64,000 bases of DNA from Candidatus Villigracilis propinquus (GCA_016714565.1 JADKDM010000034.1:1-64000), one strand, 5' to 3'; shown: positions 39,485-48,571, counted from the stretch's first letter. Notes: generated by a model from the sequence alone, not told the origin. Numbers and translations are program-made.

Positions 39485-40468
39485 TTACCAGTGATTATGT
39501 ACCAGATCGCGGATACGGGCATCATAGATCTTGCGGACTTTTTCCATCGTGACGGAATCAAATGCGGGCATTTCAGCTGCTCTGACATTGTCTTCTGCTT
39601 GTGTGGGATTCTTTGCTCCAGGGATGGCACATGTCACAGCCTCGTGCATCAAGATCCAGCGCAGAGCGAACTGTGGCATTGTCCAACCTGCAGGGACGAG
39701 CGCACGCAATTCCTCAACCGCTTTCAATCCAGTTTCATAATCCACACCTGAGAAAGTTTCACCACGGTCAAAAGCTTCACCATGACGATTGAATGCACGA
39801 TGGTCATCTTTTTCAAAAGCAGATTTGGCAGTGAGCTTGCCCGTCAACATCCCACTCGCAAGCGGCACGCGTGCAAGAATGCCAACCTTGCGGCGAATCG
39901 CTTCGGGGAAGAATAACTCCGCTGGGCGCTGACGAAAGATGTTGAAAATGATCTGCACCGTTTTTACGTTGGGATATTCAATTGCCTTGAGCGCCTCTTC
40001 CACTTTTTCAACACTCACGCCGTAATGACGCAGCTTGCCCGCGTAGACGAGATCATCCAACACGCCAAATGTTTCAGGCATGTAAAAGACTTCGGTGGGT
40101 GGGCAGTGCAATTGCAAAAGGTCAATGGCATCAGTGTTTAGATTTTTGAGACTGCGCTCCACGAAAGCCGTGAGATTTGCGCGACTGTAGCTACCCGCCA
40201 CATGCGGGTCGAGTCTGCGCCCTGCCTTGGTTGCCACATAAATAGTTTCACTACGCTCTTTGCGGAGTTGTGCCACCAAACGTTCCGAACGTCCATCACC
40301 GTAGACATCTGCTGTGTCGATGAAGTTGACGCCCAAGTCAATGGAGCGATGCAAGGCTGCCAGTGATTCTTTATCGTCTACTTTGCCCCATGTGCCGCCA
40401 ATTGCCCATGCCCCAAATGAAACCGTTGAAACTTTCCAGCCTGTCCGTCCAAGTTCGCGATATTGCAT
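39485..40468 (-). CDS. Aldo/keto reductase
   Basis: 327 residues, (alpha/beta)8 barrel, NADPH-dependent carbonyl reductase. MQYRELGRTGWKVSTVSFGAW opens; FIDTADVYGDGRSE holds the Asp and Tyr of the tetrad, VATKAGRR the Lys, and LLQLHCPP the His position. GILARVPLASGMLTGKL is the usual cofactor segment. Encoded between AraA and the mutarotase-like protein, it could reduce or oxidise a pentose or a related aldose; substrate is not predictable. A hairpin lies between its start and the araA stop. Confidence 0.88.
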   Translation of the reverse strand: MQYRELGRTGWKVSTVSFGAWAIGGTWGKVDDKESLAALHRSIDLGVNFIDTADVYGDGRSERLVAQLRKERSETIYVATKAGRRLDPHVAGSYSRANLTAFVERSLKNLNTDAIDLLQLHCPPTEVFYMPETFGVLDDLVYAGKLRHYGVSVEKVEEALKAIEYPNVKTVQIIFNIFRQRPAELFFPEAIRRKVGILARVPLASGMLTGKLTAKSAFEKDDHRAFNRHGEAFDRGETFSGVDYETGLKAVEELRALVPAGWTMPQFALRWILMHEAVTCAIPGAKNPTQAEDNVRAAEMPAFDSVTMEKVRKIYDARIRDLVHNHW

Positions 40469-40491
40469 GATATGTTTCCTTCGTTCAAAAT

Positions 40492-40524
40492 AAACCCTAA
40501 AGGTCTTTAAGACCTTTAGGGTTT
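40492..40524 (-). terminator. Hairpin downstream of araA
   Basis: AAACCCTAAAGGTC and its exact complement flank a five-base loop (40506-40510). It begins 7 bases after the araA stop on the - strand and is followed there by ATTTTG, a short T-rich stretch. It could stop or thin transcription before the aldo/keto reductase gene, or protect the 3' end of araA mRNA. Confidence 0.6.
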
Positions 40525-40530
40525 GATAGT

Positions 40531-42036
40531 TTACAAGCCCTTATTCAAGTGATAGTACAGATCATTCCAGCGCAGTTTCTCGCGGAATTCCTGTACGCGG
40601 GTGTTCTCATCGATGATGAGGAATTCGATGCCAGCCATGTCTGCGAAGTCTTGCAGATGCTCTGTGGTGAGCGAGTAGCTGAAGCTGGTGTGATGCGCGC
40701 CGCCTGCGTAGATCCACGCCGCCGCAGCGACTGAGAGATTCGGGCGCGGAACCCACAATGCACGTGCCACTGGCAGGTTGGGAAGCGGCGCATCGTTCGG
40801 GACGACATCCACGACACTGGCGACCATGCGGAAGCGATTGCCCATGTGGACGATGGAAGCTCCGACAGCGGCACCCAGCTGCGAGTCAAATACGAGGCGG
40901 ACGGGGTCTTCTTTCCCGCCGATGCCGAGCGGATGAATTTCGAGCTTTGGTTTGTGAGCTGCAATGGATTCGCAAATTTCAAGCATGTGCGCGCCGAGGT
41001 CTTTGTCGCCGCTGGCGCTGAAGTGATAGGTGTAATCTTCCATGAAGCTGACGCCGCCAGGCAGACCCGCGTTCATGACCTTCATGGCACGCACGAGAGC
41101 GGATGTCTTCCAATCGCCTTCCGCGCCGAAACCATAGCCATCGCGCATCAAACGCTGCACAGCGAGACCAGGCAACTGCTTCAGTCCATGCAGGTCCTGG
41201 AAGGTGTCGGTGAACGCCATGAAACCACCGTCTTTCAAGAATCCGCGCAGACCGAGTTCGATGCGAGCGCCATCGCGCAGGGACGAATGCTTCGCGCCGC
41301 CAGGCTTGAGCTCAGCGACGACATCGTATTCATCGAGATAGGTTTTGATGAGCGTATCCACTTCCGCATCAGTGGCATCGTTAACGTATTTGACGAGGTC
41401 GCCAATGCCGTAGCCGTTGGTGGAGTAGCCGAACTGAATTTCGGATTGCACCTTGTCGCCTTCGGTCACTGCGACTTCGCGCATGTTGTCACCGAAGCGG
41501 GCAACCTTGCCGCCCTGCCAATCTGCCCATGCGGATGCGGCACGAGACCACACGCCCAACTGTCGCTGCACTTCATCGTCAGCCCAATGACCAACCACCA
41601 CCTTGCGTTCGATGCGCAGGCGGCTGCCGATGAAACCGAATTCACGGTCACCGTGCGCGGCTTGGTTGAGGTTCATGAAATCCATGTCAATGGTTGACCA
41701 CGGAATCTCGCGGTTGTATTGCGTGTGCAAATGCGCGAACGGTTTCTTGAGCAGGGTCAAGCCAGAGATCCACATCTTGGCGGGGGAGAAGGTGTGCATC
41801 CACGTGATGAGACCGATGCAGTTCTTCGAAGAATTTGCTTCAAGGCATAGATCTCGAATGGCATCGGGCGTGGTGAGGACGGGTTTGAACACCACCTTCA
41901 CAGGGATGTGCTTGGACGCACCGAGCGCCGCCGCGATCTCTTTCGAGTGCTCGGCAACCTGCTCCAAGGTTTTGGGACCATACAAATGCTGACTCCCCGT
42001 AATGAACCAAACTTCATATTGTTTTAGATCGATCAT
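40531..42036 (-). CDS. araA: L-arabinose isomerase
   Basis: Converts L-arabinose to L-ribulose, first step of arabinose use, cytoplasmic and Mn-dependent. EVWFITGSQHLYGPKTLEQV at the N-terminus, CIGLITWMHTFSPAKMWISGL, HLHTQYNREIPWSTIDMDFMNLNQAAHGDREFGFI, ALGYDGFGAEGDWKT-like segment (GYGFGAEGDWKTSALVRAMKVM, Glu of the active site), FMEDYTYHF (second Glu), and HMLEICESIA (His). 501 residues, full length, frame intact. It follows araD after 126 bases that hold a palindromic repeat. Identification is secure. Confidence 0.97.
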   Translation of the reverse strand: MIDLKQYEVWFITGSQHLYGPKTLEQVAEHSKEIAAALGASKHIPVKVVFKPVLTTPDAIRDLCLEANSSKNCIGLITWMHTFSPAKMWISGLTLLKKPFAHLHTQYNREIPWSTIDMDFMNLNQAAHGDREFGFIGSRLRIERKVVVGHWADDEVQRQLGVWSRAASAWADWQGGKVARFGDNMREVAVTEGDKVQSEIQFGYSTNGYGIGDLVKYVNDATDAEVDTLIKTYLDEYDVVAELKPGGAKHSSLRDGARIELGLRGFLKDGGFMAFTDTFQDLHGLKQLPGLAVQRLMRDGYGFGAEGDWKTSALVRAMKVMNAGLPGGVSFMEDYTYHFSASGDKDLGAHMLEICESIAAHKPKLEIHPLGIGGKEDPVRLVFDSQLGAAVGASIVHMGNRFRMVASVVDVVPNDAPLPNLPVARALWVPRPNLSVAAAAWIYAGGAHHTSFSYSLTTEHLQDFADMAGIEFLIIDENTRVQEFREKLRWNDLYYHLNKGL

Positions 42037-42062
42037 GATTGCATCTCCTTATATATTTTCCA

Positions 42063-42154
42063 CGTCATTGCGAGGAGCGTTCGTTGCGACGAAGCAATCT
42101 CCGTCATGTGTTGGGGATTGCTTCGGGCGAAAGAGCATCGCCCTCGCAATGACG
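42063..42154. repeat. Palindromic intergenic repeat between araA and araD
   Basis: CGTCATTGCGAG at 42063-42074 is matched by its inverted copy CTCGCAATGACG at 42143-42154; inside, GAAGCAATCTCC and GGGGATTGCTTC form a second inverted pair. This is the widely scattered CGTCATTGCGAG...GAAGCAATC type of bacterial intergenic repeat. It lies in the transcribed gap between araD and araA and would form a long cruciform or mRNA hairpin. Confidence 0.8.
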
Positions 42155-42162
42155 GATGATGA

Positions 42163-42852
42163 CTACTGTCCGTAATAGGCGTTTGCGCCGTGTTTCCTCA
42201 AATAGTGTTTATCCAACAATTCCTGTTGCATGGGTCCAATGCCTGGGTTCAGCATCATGGTTTGAATATTCATGAACGCGACCTCTTCCATCACCACCGC
42301 ATTGTGAACGGCATCCATCGCATCCTTGCCCCATGCAAACGGACCATGACTGTAGACCACCACGCCAGGAATGGCATCTGGATTTTTATCTTTGAATGTT
42401 TCGATGATGACGGTCCCCGTCTCTTTCTCGTACTCAGCCTGAATCTCCTCGACAGACATTTTCCTTGTGCAGGGGATTTCGCCGTAAAAATAATCGCCCT
42501 GCGTGGTGCCGAGCGCCGCAATGCCGCGCCCCGCCTGCGCAAAACTCGTCGCCCAGCGGCTGTGGGTGTGGACAATGCCGCCGATGTTCGGGAAAGCTTT
42601 GTACAGTTCCAGATGCGTAGGCGTATCGGAGGAAGGCTTGAGTTCGCCATCCACGACTTTGCCTGATTCCAACTCCACAACGACCATGTCCTTGGCTTTC
42701 ATCGTCTCGTAGGCAACGCCAGAAGGTTTGATGACGACCAGTCCCTTCTCTCGGTCAATGCCAGAGACGTTGCCCCAAGTGAAGGTGACGAGTCCATGTT
42801 TGGGAAGCAGCAGGTTTGCTTGAAATACTTGTTCTTTGAGTTTTTTGAGCAT
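42163..42852 (-). CDS. araD: L-ribulose-5-phosphate 4-epimerase
   Basis: Class II aldolase-fold zinc enzyme converting L-ribulose 5-phosphate to D-xylulose 5-phosphate. LVTFTWGNVSGIDREKGLVVIKPSGV, SSDTPTHLELYKAFPNIGGIVHTHSRWAT (zinc His pair), TTQGDYFYGEIPCTR and VVYSHGPFAWGKDAMDAVHNAVV-type residues (third His) are all present. 229 residues, normal. It starts 4 bases after the kinase stop, so the pair is coupled. Confidence 0.95.
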   Translation of the reverse strand: MLKKLKEQVFQANLLLPKHGLVTFTWGNVSGIDREKGLVVIKPSGVAYETMKAKDMVVVELESGKVVDGELKPSSDTPTHLELYKAFPNIGGIVHTHSRWATSFAQAGRGIAALGTTQGDYFYGEIPCTRKMSVEEIQAEYEKETGTVIIETFKDKNPDAIPGVVVYSHGPFAWGKDAMDAVHNAVVMEEVAFMNIQTMMLNPGIGPMQQELLDKHYLRKHGANAYYGQ

Positions 42853-42855
42853 GGT

Positions 42856-44454
42856 CTATTTCATCCCTTCCACCGCCGCGCGTTCAATACCAAGACCTGC
42901 TTTGTAGCGTTCCATGAATGTGGCAAAACCATCCACATCCTTTTTGTCAGGTGCAATGGTGGAACTTTTTTCGTTGGCGAATACTTTTTTATTCAAATAA
43001 TCTTCGAGCGTTTCATTTCCTGTTTTATTGAGCACATACGCTGCAAGCAGAGCCATGCCCCATGCGCCGCCTTCACCTGCGGTTTCCATCACCGAGACAG
43101 AGGTGTTCATCGCCGCCGCCATGATCTTTTGACCAACGCCTTCAGTTTTGAAGAACCCACCATGCCCCAGCAATTGATCGAGTTTTACGTTTTCCTGAGA
43201 GAGAATATCCATGCCGATCTTCAACGTGCCCACCGACGAGAACAAGTGTGTGCGCATAAAGTTCGGCAAAGTGAAGCGGCTTTCAGGGGTGCGGATGAAT
43301 AACGGGCGTCCCTCGGTCAAATCTGTGATGGATTCGCCTGAGAGATAGTTGTAAGCAAGCAAACCACCGCCATCGGCATCGCCCGCGAGCGCTGATTTGT
43401 AAAGCATCTCAAATAGTTTGGATTGGCTGATTTCCACGCCGAGCGCCTTCGTAAATTCGCCGAAGAGCCCCACCCATGCATTGAGGTCGGAGGTGCAGTT
43501 GTTGGCATGGACCATCGCGACAGGCTTGCCTGTGGGCGTCGTGACCATGTCAATTTCGGGATAGAGTTTGGACAGCGCCTTTTCCAACACGATCATGGCG
43601 AAGACGGATGTCCCAGCGGAAACGTTGCCCGTTCGCTCTGCCACGCTGTTGGTTGCTACCATACCCGTGCCTGCATCTCCCTCAGGCGGACAGAGCGGAA
43701 TGCCAGCCTTGAGTCCTCCGCTTGGGTCGAGCAGCTTCGCGCCTTCTTCGGTCAGAACGCCCGCGGCATCACCTGCTACTAAAACTTTCGGCAAAATATC
43801 TTCGAGCTTCCACGAGATGTTTTCGGCTTTGAGCAGGTCATTGAACTGCCCAAGCATTTTTTTGTCGTAGTCATTGATCGTGCTGTCGATGGGGAACATG
43901 CCTGAGGCTTCGCCAACGCCCAGCACCTTTTGCCCCGTCAACTTCCAGTGGACATAGCCCGCCAGCGTGGTCTGGTGGCTGATGTCTTTGATATGCGCTT
44001 CCTTGTTCAATATTGCCTGATAAAGATGGGCGATGCTCCAGCGCTGTGGAATGTTGAATTGGAAGAGATCGGTGAGTTTCTCGGCAGCTTGCCCCGTCAT
44101 CGTATTGCGCCAGGTGCGGAAGGGGACAAGTAAATTGCCGTTCTTGTCGAACGCCAGATAGCCGTGCATCATGGCGCTGAAGCCCATCGAACCGACGGTC
44201 TTGAGCGTGACGCCGTATTTCTCAGAGACTTCTTTGCTGAGGTTCTGATAACTCTCCTGCAAACCTTTCCAGACATTGTCCAGACTGTATGTCCAGACGC
44301 CGTGCTCGTATTGGTTCTCCCACTCAAAACTTCCTGATGCGATCGGAGAATGATCTTCGCCGATCAATACAGCCTTGATGCGGGTGGAACCAAGTTCAAT
44401 GCCAAGTACGGTCTTGCCGCTTTCGATTGATTTTTTGATTTCGTTTTTATCCAT
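42856..44454 (-). CDS. araB: FGGY-family carbohydrate kinase, probable L-ribulokinase
   Basis: Phosphorylates a ketose; in this araBDA order the substrate is most likely L-ribulose. FGGY signatures: GIELGSTRIKAVLIGED (ATP phosphate loop), GFSAMMHGYLAFD, TWRNTMTGQAAEKL, PPEGDAGTGMVATNS and VSAGTSVFAMIV, GEGGAWGMALLAAYV near the end. 532 residues. It does not look like the enterobacterial AraB sequence but like the FGGY kinases that replace AraB in Bacteroidetes and Chloroflexi, so the symbol rests on context. Frame intact; spacing to araD is 3 bases. Confidence 0.85.
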   Translation of the reverse strand: MDKNEIKKSIESGKTVLGIELGSTRIKAVLIGEDHSPIASGSFEWENQYEHGVWTYSLDNVWKGLQESYQNLSKEVSEKYGVTLKTVGSMGFSAMMHGYLAFDKNGNLLVPFRTWRNTMTGQAAEKLTDLFQFNIPQRWSIAHLYQAILNKEAHIKDISHQTTLAGYVHWKLTGQKVLGVGEASGMFPIDSTINDYDKKMLGQFNDLLKAENISWKLEDILPKVLVAGDAAGVLTEEGAKLLDPSGGLKAGIPLCPPEGDAGTGMVATNSVAERTGNVSAGTSVFAMIVLEKALSKLYPEIDMVTTPTGKPVAMVHANNCTSDLNAWVGLFGEFTKALGVEISQSKLFEMLYKSALAGDADGGGLLAYNYLSGESITDLTEGRPLFIRTPESRFTLPNFMRTHLFSSVGTLKIGMDILSQENVKLDQLLGHGGFFKTEGVGQKIMAAAMNTSVSVMETAGEGGAWGMALLAAYVLNKTGNETLEDYLNKKVFANEKSSTIAPDKKDVDGFATFMERYKAGLGIERAAVEGMK

Positions 44455-44468
44455 ATATGTCTCCTCAT

Positions 44469-44536
44469 GTCACCCTGAGCGGTAGCGAAGGGTCTCTACG
44501 ATTATCTAAGAGATTCTTCGCTTCGCTCAGAATGAC
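44469..44536. repeat. Palindromic intergenic repeat of CACCCTGAGC/AGCGAAG type
   Basis: GTCACCCTGAGCGGTAGCG at the left is matched in inverted, imperfect form by CTTCGCTCAGAATGAC at the right; AGGGTCTCT and AGAGATTCTT pair inside. This is another known kind of dispersed intergenic repeat. It fills the gap between the kinase start and the upstream oxidoreductase stop, so it would be transcribed within the operon. Confidence 0.75.
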
Positions 44537-44539
44537 AAA

Positions 44540-45529
44540 TTATCCTGGGTACCAAATCTTGCGCGGATCATTTTCCGCGCGCACATAATCGAACGCCGAG
44601 TCGATCATCTTTTTCAAATCATATTCGGGACGCCAGCCGAGTAAAAACTTTGCTTTGGTGTTATCGAGCCATGTGGAGTGAAATTCGGTTTTGATCTCCA
44701 CGGTGGGGAAGCCGCGAGTTGAATTCAAATATTTGCCCATCTCGCCGTAGTCCACGGGTTCGTCCATGCAGATGTTGAAGAGTTGCTGGCGGGCTTTGGG
44801 GTGGTCGATGGCAGCCAGGATCGCGCTGACCAAATCGTCAACGTGGACAAAGTTTCTTTTAACGGGAACAGCTTCCAGATTAAGCATGATCGGGATGGTC
44901 TGCGTCCGCACATATTCATCCGCAGTTTTCTCATCCACAAAATCACGCCAGCGCGGACCGCCGAAGACATCCTCTCCGAATGAAAGTTGATATTTGAAAT
45001 CATCCTTTTCCATGATCCACGGCGCGCGCAGGCAGCAGCCGTTGAGATCGTATTGGATGTAATACTGCTCAAGCATCACTTCTTCGAGAACTTTGGAGAG
45101 CGCGTAACAGCCGGGGTAGGCGGAATGTTTTTGGGTTTCAGTGACGGGGATGGGATGCGGATAAACGAAATGCCCCATGCCCGCATCGCCGCCGACCATG
45201 ATGAACTGCTTGAAGGTGGGGGAGGTGCGGCAGGCTTCGAGCAGCCAGAAGAGACCTTTGACCGCCACATCCATAATTTGCTCGGGCGTTTCTTTGACGG
45301 TTGCGAGATGCAGAACATGCGTCACGCCGTCCATCGCTTTTTCGACAAGGTCGCGATGTTCGATGGAGCCGTGAATATTTTGAATGCGTGGGTGAGGAGG
45401 AAGCTCGCGGTTGTGGCACAAGGCGCGAACCGTGAACGAATTGAAACGCGAATCATTCAACAGGCGATTGATAAAGGTTTGCCCCACTTTGCCTGTCGCG
45501 CCAGTGACGAGGATGATGTTGTTAGACAT
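44540..45529 (-). CDS. NAD(P)-dependent epimerase/dehydratase-family oxidoreductase
   Basis: About 329 residues, SDR. IILVTGATGKVGQTFINRL opens the Rossmann fold, THVLHLATVKETPEQIMDV and MVGGDAGMGHF follow; YPGCYALSKVLEE provides the YxxxK pair; FVHVDDLVSAILAAIDHPK and the late LLGWRPEYDLKKMIDSAF are usual for the family. ATG 45529 has GGAGG about 11 bases upstream and is preferred over an in-frame ATG at 45547. Placed between a Gfo/Idh/MocA enzyme and the kinase, it may act on a sugar lactone, an oxidised pentose or a dehydrated sugar. Substrate unknown. Confidence 0.84.
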   Translation of the reverse strand: MSNNIILVTGATGKVGQTFINRLLNDSRFNSFTVRALCHNRELPPHPRIQNIHGSIEHRDLVEKAMDGVTHVLHLATVKETPEQIMDVAVKGLFWLLEACRTSPTFKQFIMVGGDAGMGHFVYPHPIPVTETQKHSAYPGCYALSKVLEEVMLEQYYIQYDLNGCCLRAPWIMEKDDFKYQLSFGEDVFGGPRWRDFVDEKTADEYVRTQTIPIMLNLEAVPVKRNFVHVDDLVSAILAAIDHPKARQQLFNICMDEPVDYGEMGKYLNSTRGFPTVEIKTEFHSTWLDNTKAKFLLGWRPEYDLKKMIDSAFDYVRAENDPRKIWYPG

Positions 45530-45550
45530 GCTCACCTGCCTCCACATTCA

Positions 45551-45613
45551 GACGATGGACGATAGACCACGGACCATTGTCTGTCGTCCATCGTCCGCGG
45601 TCTATCGTCGGTC
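45551..45613. repeat. Palindromic intergenic repeat (GATGGACGATAGACC type)
   Basis: GACGATGGACGATAGACC at the left pairs with GGTCTATCGTCGGTC at the right, with further matching of GGACCATTG.. and ..GTCCATCGTCC inside. A diverged relative (ACCATGGACGCTGGACAATAGACC) lies near 61704-61727. It occupies the gap between the SDR and the Gfo/Idh/MocA gene. Confidence 0.7.
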
Positions 45614-45617
45614 TTCA

Positions 45618-46785
45618 TCAGCATTTCGTCCACTGCCCATTCGCTTCACTGGATGCGATGACGCTATCCACAAAGCGCACGCCCATCAGACCATCAAACG
45701 AGTTGGGGAAGTAGAGCGCGAGCGGGTCTGCGGGTTTGCCTGCGCGGCGAGCGGCAATCGCTTCGGCGGCATCGGAATAAATATTTGCAAAGCCATCGGG
45801 GAAACCTTCGGGATGCCCCGCGACCAAACGAGTGCAACGTGCAGAGAGCGGCAATGTGCCAGGTCCGTTCGGCGTGCGATTCTCGGAGGGTCCCTTCAAC
45901 GGTTTGAAGGTGAGTGCTTGCGGAAATTCCTGCATCCATTCGAGCGAGCCTTTGGTTCCGCTCACGCGAATGCGCAAACAATTCTCCACTCCAGCCGCGG
46001 CTTGCGTCACCCAGAAACTGCCGCGGGCGCCGTTCTCAAATCGGAGCATTGCCCCGCCAAAGTCATGGATGATGCGCTTCGGCACGATGGCGCCGATCTC
46101 TGCCGAAACTTCGTCTACTTCCAAGCCGGTGATAAATCTTGTCAGGTTGTGCGCATGCGAACCGATATCACCCATCACTAAAGAGGGTCCGCCGCGTGCA
46201 GGGTCGAACTTCCAGTTACCAGGCGGAAAACGTTTTTTTTCATCCGCCTTGCCGCCCTGCACATACTCCACCTGCACAAGCCGTATCGTGCCGAGTTCGC
46301 CCGCTTCCACCATCGCCTTCGCCTGCCGCACCATCGGATAGCCTGTGTAATTGTGCGTGAGGCAAAACACCAAACCCGTCTCCTGCACTTTTTTGTGCAA
46401 GGCTTCAGCTTCGGCGAGCGTGTTGGTCATGGGCTTGTCGCAGATCACGTCAATGCCGCGCTCAAGCGCCCACATCGAATAATCAAAATGACTGTCGTTC
46501 GGGGTCATGATGGCAACCGCGTCAATGCCATCTTTTCTGGATGCTTCGCCATCGTAGCAATGCTTTGACGCTGGGATAAATGCGGTCTGACTCGAAACCA
46601 AGTTCGCTCGCATCTTTCTTCGATTTGGCTGGGTCCGACGAAAAGATGCCTGTCACAATCTGATAGCGGTCATCGCGCCGCGCCGATTGGCGATGCATGG
46701 CACCGATAAACGACCCCGTCCCACCGCCGATGACGGCGAGCCGCAGTCTGCGTCCCAACATGTCGATCACTGGATTCAAACTCAT
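45618..46785 (-). CDS. Gfo/Idh/MocA-family oxidoreductase, frameshifted
   Basis: NAD(P)-dependent dehydrogenase. The N-terminal part LRLAVIGGGTGSFIGAMHRQ, YQIVTGIFSSDPAKS ends out of frame near 46550; in the next frame the rest reads GIDAVAIMTPNDSHFDYSMWALE, DVICDKPMTNTLAEAEAL (the EKP-like motif), FCLTHNYTGYPMVRQAKAMVE, GDIGSHAHNLTRFITG and GTKGSLEWMQEFPQAL. About 389 codons in all. It is encoded 2 bases after the UPF0303 gene. Members oxidise or epimerise sugars, inositols and sugar acids. The arabinose setting suggests a pentose derivative, but the substrate is unknown. Confidence 0.87.
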
Positions 46786-46786
46786 G

Positions 46787-47254
46787 TCATTTCTCCTTGG
46801 CTAAAAATGCGCGGATCGATTCAACAACTAATTTGTGGTCTTCTTCTTGCGGCAAGCCAGAGACGGTGATCGTCCCAACCATGCCTGTCCCTTTTACGAT
46901 AATGGGGAAGCAGCCGCCATGCGCGGCAAATTCACTTTCAGAGATGAGATAAGACTGTTCGATTGTTTTGCCTTTGTGTTTGAGCAATTGCCCCATGTAG
47001 AACGAACTATGACCGAAACGATTCACCAGCCGCACCTTGCGCTTGACCCACTCATCATTGTCCGCGGCGGTGCCGGGCATGCTGGCATGAAAGAGTTGGT
47101 GCTGTCCGCGTGTGATGTCGATGGTGATGGGGAGGTTTTCGCGCATAGCATGTTCCACCATCTGAGTTCCGATCTGCCAGGCAGTCGTCTCGTTGAAACT
47201 GGTGAACTGAAGTTCCTGTTCTTGGTCAAGTAAATTCTTCAGAAGATCTTCCAT
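46787..47254 (-). CDS. UPF0303 / GlcG-HbpS-like domain protein
   Basis: 155 residues of the heme-degrading-like (DUF336) fold: QELQFTSFNETTAWQIGTQMVEHAM, ITIDITRGQHQLFHASMPGT, NDEWVKRKVRLVNRFGHSSFYMG, EFAAHGGCFPIIVKGTGMVGTITVSGLPQEEDHKLVV. The last part is the family signature. Function is not known for this group; the family name is not evidence for heme breakdown here. Lies between the ABC permease and the oxidoreductase genes; similar genes often sit with sugar-acid and alcohol pathways. Spacing to the next gene is 2 bases. Confidence 0.82.
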   Translation of the reverse strand: MEDLLKNLLDQEQELQFTSFNETTAWQIGTQMVEHAMRENLPITIDITRGQHQLFHASMPGTAADNDEWVKRKVRLVNRFGHSSFYMGQLLKHKGKTIEQSYLISESEFAAHGGCFPIIVKGTGMVGTITVSGLPQEEDHKLVVESIRAFLAKEK

Positions 47255-47374
47255 CTTTCATCCTTTGTTGAATTGACAGGCTGGAATTTTGCAAATAAAA
47301 CCAAAACGACAACTAAATTCGCTTTTTTGTGTGATATTGAATTATGTTTGGGAGTTTGTTGAGCGAATTATTTG

Positions 47375-47402
47375 GGGCTCAGACCTGAAAGTCTGAGCCC
47401 CT
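47375..47402 (-). terminator. Hairpin after the sugar permease gene
   Basis: GGGGCTCAGAC pairs exactly with GTCTGAGCCCC across a six-base loop, starting 6 bases beyond the permease stop on the - strand. On that strand it is followed by AAATAATT and not by a T run, so it may be a weak terminator or an mRNA-stabilising hairpin between the transport genes and the catabolic genes. Confidence 0.6.
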
Positions 47403-47407
47403 GGAAC

Positions 47408-48571
47408 TTATGAACTCTTATTCTTGTTGTACAGATCGAATAGAACAGCAGCCAGAAGCACAAAACCCTTGATGGCTTGCTGCCAGTCGATGCCTACGCC
47501 GAGCAGGGACATGCCATTGTTCATCACACCAACGAAGAAGGCTCCGACTACGGCGCCGATGACCGTACCAATACCACCACTGGCAGATGCACCGCCGATA
47601 AAACACGCGGCGATCACATCCAACTCAAAACCTTCACCAGCATTCGGCGTGGAACTGTTCAAGCGTGAAGCAACGACCATGCCCGCCAAAGCAGCCAGAA
47701 CGCCCATGTTGACAAATGTCAGGAATAATAGCTGCTGGGTGTTTACGCCGGAAAGGCGCGCCGCTTTTTCATTGCCGCCCAAGGCGTAAATGCGACGTCC
47801 AATTACGGTTTGATTGGTTAAGAACGCATAGATGGCAACCAAGGGGAACATGATCACCAACAGGTTGGGAATACCTTTATACGATGCCATCAAATAGCAG
47901 AAGCCCATCACGGCTAGGGTGAGCAATACTTGTTTGGCAACAAAAAAGGCGAACGGTGTAACCTCGAACCCATATCTTTCCTGATTACGCCTGGTGCGGA
48001 TGTCGCCGATGATCAATAAAATTGCAACTAACACTCCAACCACCATTGTGGTGATGTGAAATCCTTCATTATTGAAGAAGTCTGGAATATAACCGCCGCT
48101 GATGTTACGAAATCCTACGGGAAAAGGTCCAATCGCCTCACCGCGAACTATGACGAATGTGAGACCGCGGAAGACCAACATGCCAGCCAGGGTTACGATA
48201 AAAGCAGGAATCTTGAGGTATGCCACCCAATATCCCTGCCACGCGCCTATCAAACCTCCTGCCACAAGGCAGATCCCCATAACCAGCATCCAGTTCCAGT
48301 CCCACTTGACGATCATTACACCGGCGATCGCACCAACGAAGGCTGCCACAGAACCAACCGACAGATCGATCCAGCCGGAGACAATGATTAGCAGCATCCC
48401 CAACGCCATGATGATCACATAGCTGTTTTGGAGTACAAGATTTGTAATGTTGATCGGCTTCATCAAGATGCCATCGGTCATGAAATAGAAAAAGATCATG
48501 ATCACGATCAGCGCGATCAACATACCATATTCGCGAATGTTACTCTTGAAAAGGTTGGACATAGTTTTCAT
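47408..48571 (-). CDS. Sugar ABC transporter permease (GguB/XylH/MmsB type)
   Basis: BPD_transp_2-family permease of the CUT2 class, about ten membrane helices. ALIVIMIFFYFMTDG in the first helix, VIIMALGMLLIIVSGWIDLSVGSV, LKIPAFIVTLAGMLVFRG, then IYALGGNEKAARLSGVNTQQLLFL and the typical cytoplasmic-loop segment FELDVIAACFIGGASASGGIGTVIGAVVG. 387 residues, as expected for the longer GguB/MmsB relatives. Its start overlaps the ATPase stop. With the ATPase and ChvE-like binding protein it should import L-arabinose or another aldose. Confidence 0.93.
   Translation of the reverse strand: MKTMSNLFKSNIREYGMLIALIVIMIFFYFMTDGILMKPINITNLVLQNSYVIIMALGMLLIIVSGWIDLSVGSVAAFVGAIAGVMIVKWDWNWMLVMGICLVAGGLIGAWQGYWVAYLKIPAFIVTLAGMLVFRGLTFVIVRGEAIGPFPVGFRNISGGYIPDFFNNEGFHITTMVVGVLVAILLIIGDIRTRRNQERYGFEVTPFAFFVAKQVLLTLAVMGFCYLMASYKGIPNLLVIMFPLVAIYAFLTNQTVIGRRIYALGGNEKAARLSGVNTQQLLFLTFVNMGVLAALAGMVVASRLNSSTPNAGEGFELDVIAACFIGGASASGGIGTVIGAVVGAFFVGVMNNGMSLLGVGIDWQQAIKGFVLLAAVLFDLYNKNKSS

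Noticed and set aside
40846..41697. 283-codon open frame on the + strand
   Set aside because: Antisense to araA, which is full length and certain.
46787..47254. Calling the UPF0303 protein a heme oxygenase
   Set aside because: The family name comes from a related domain; no heme-related neighbours and no heme-ligand evidence here.
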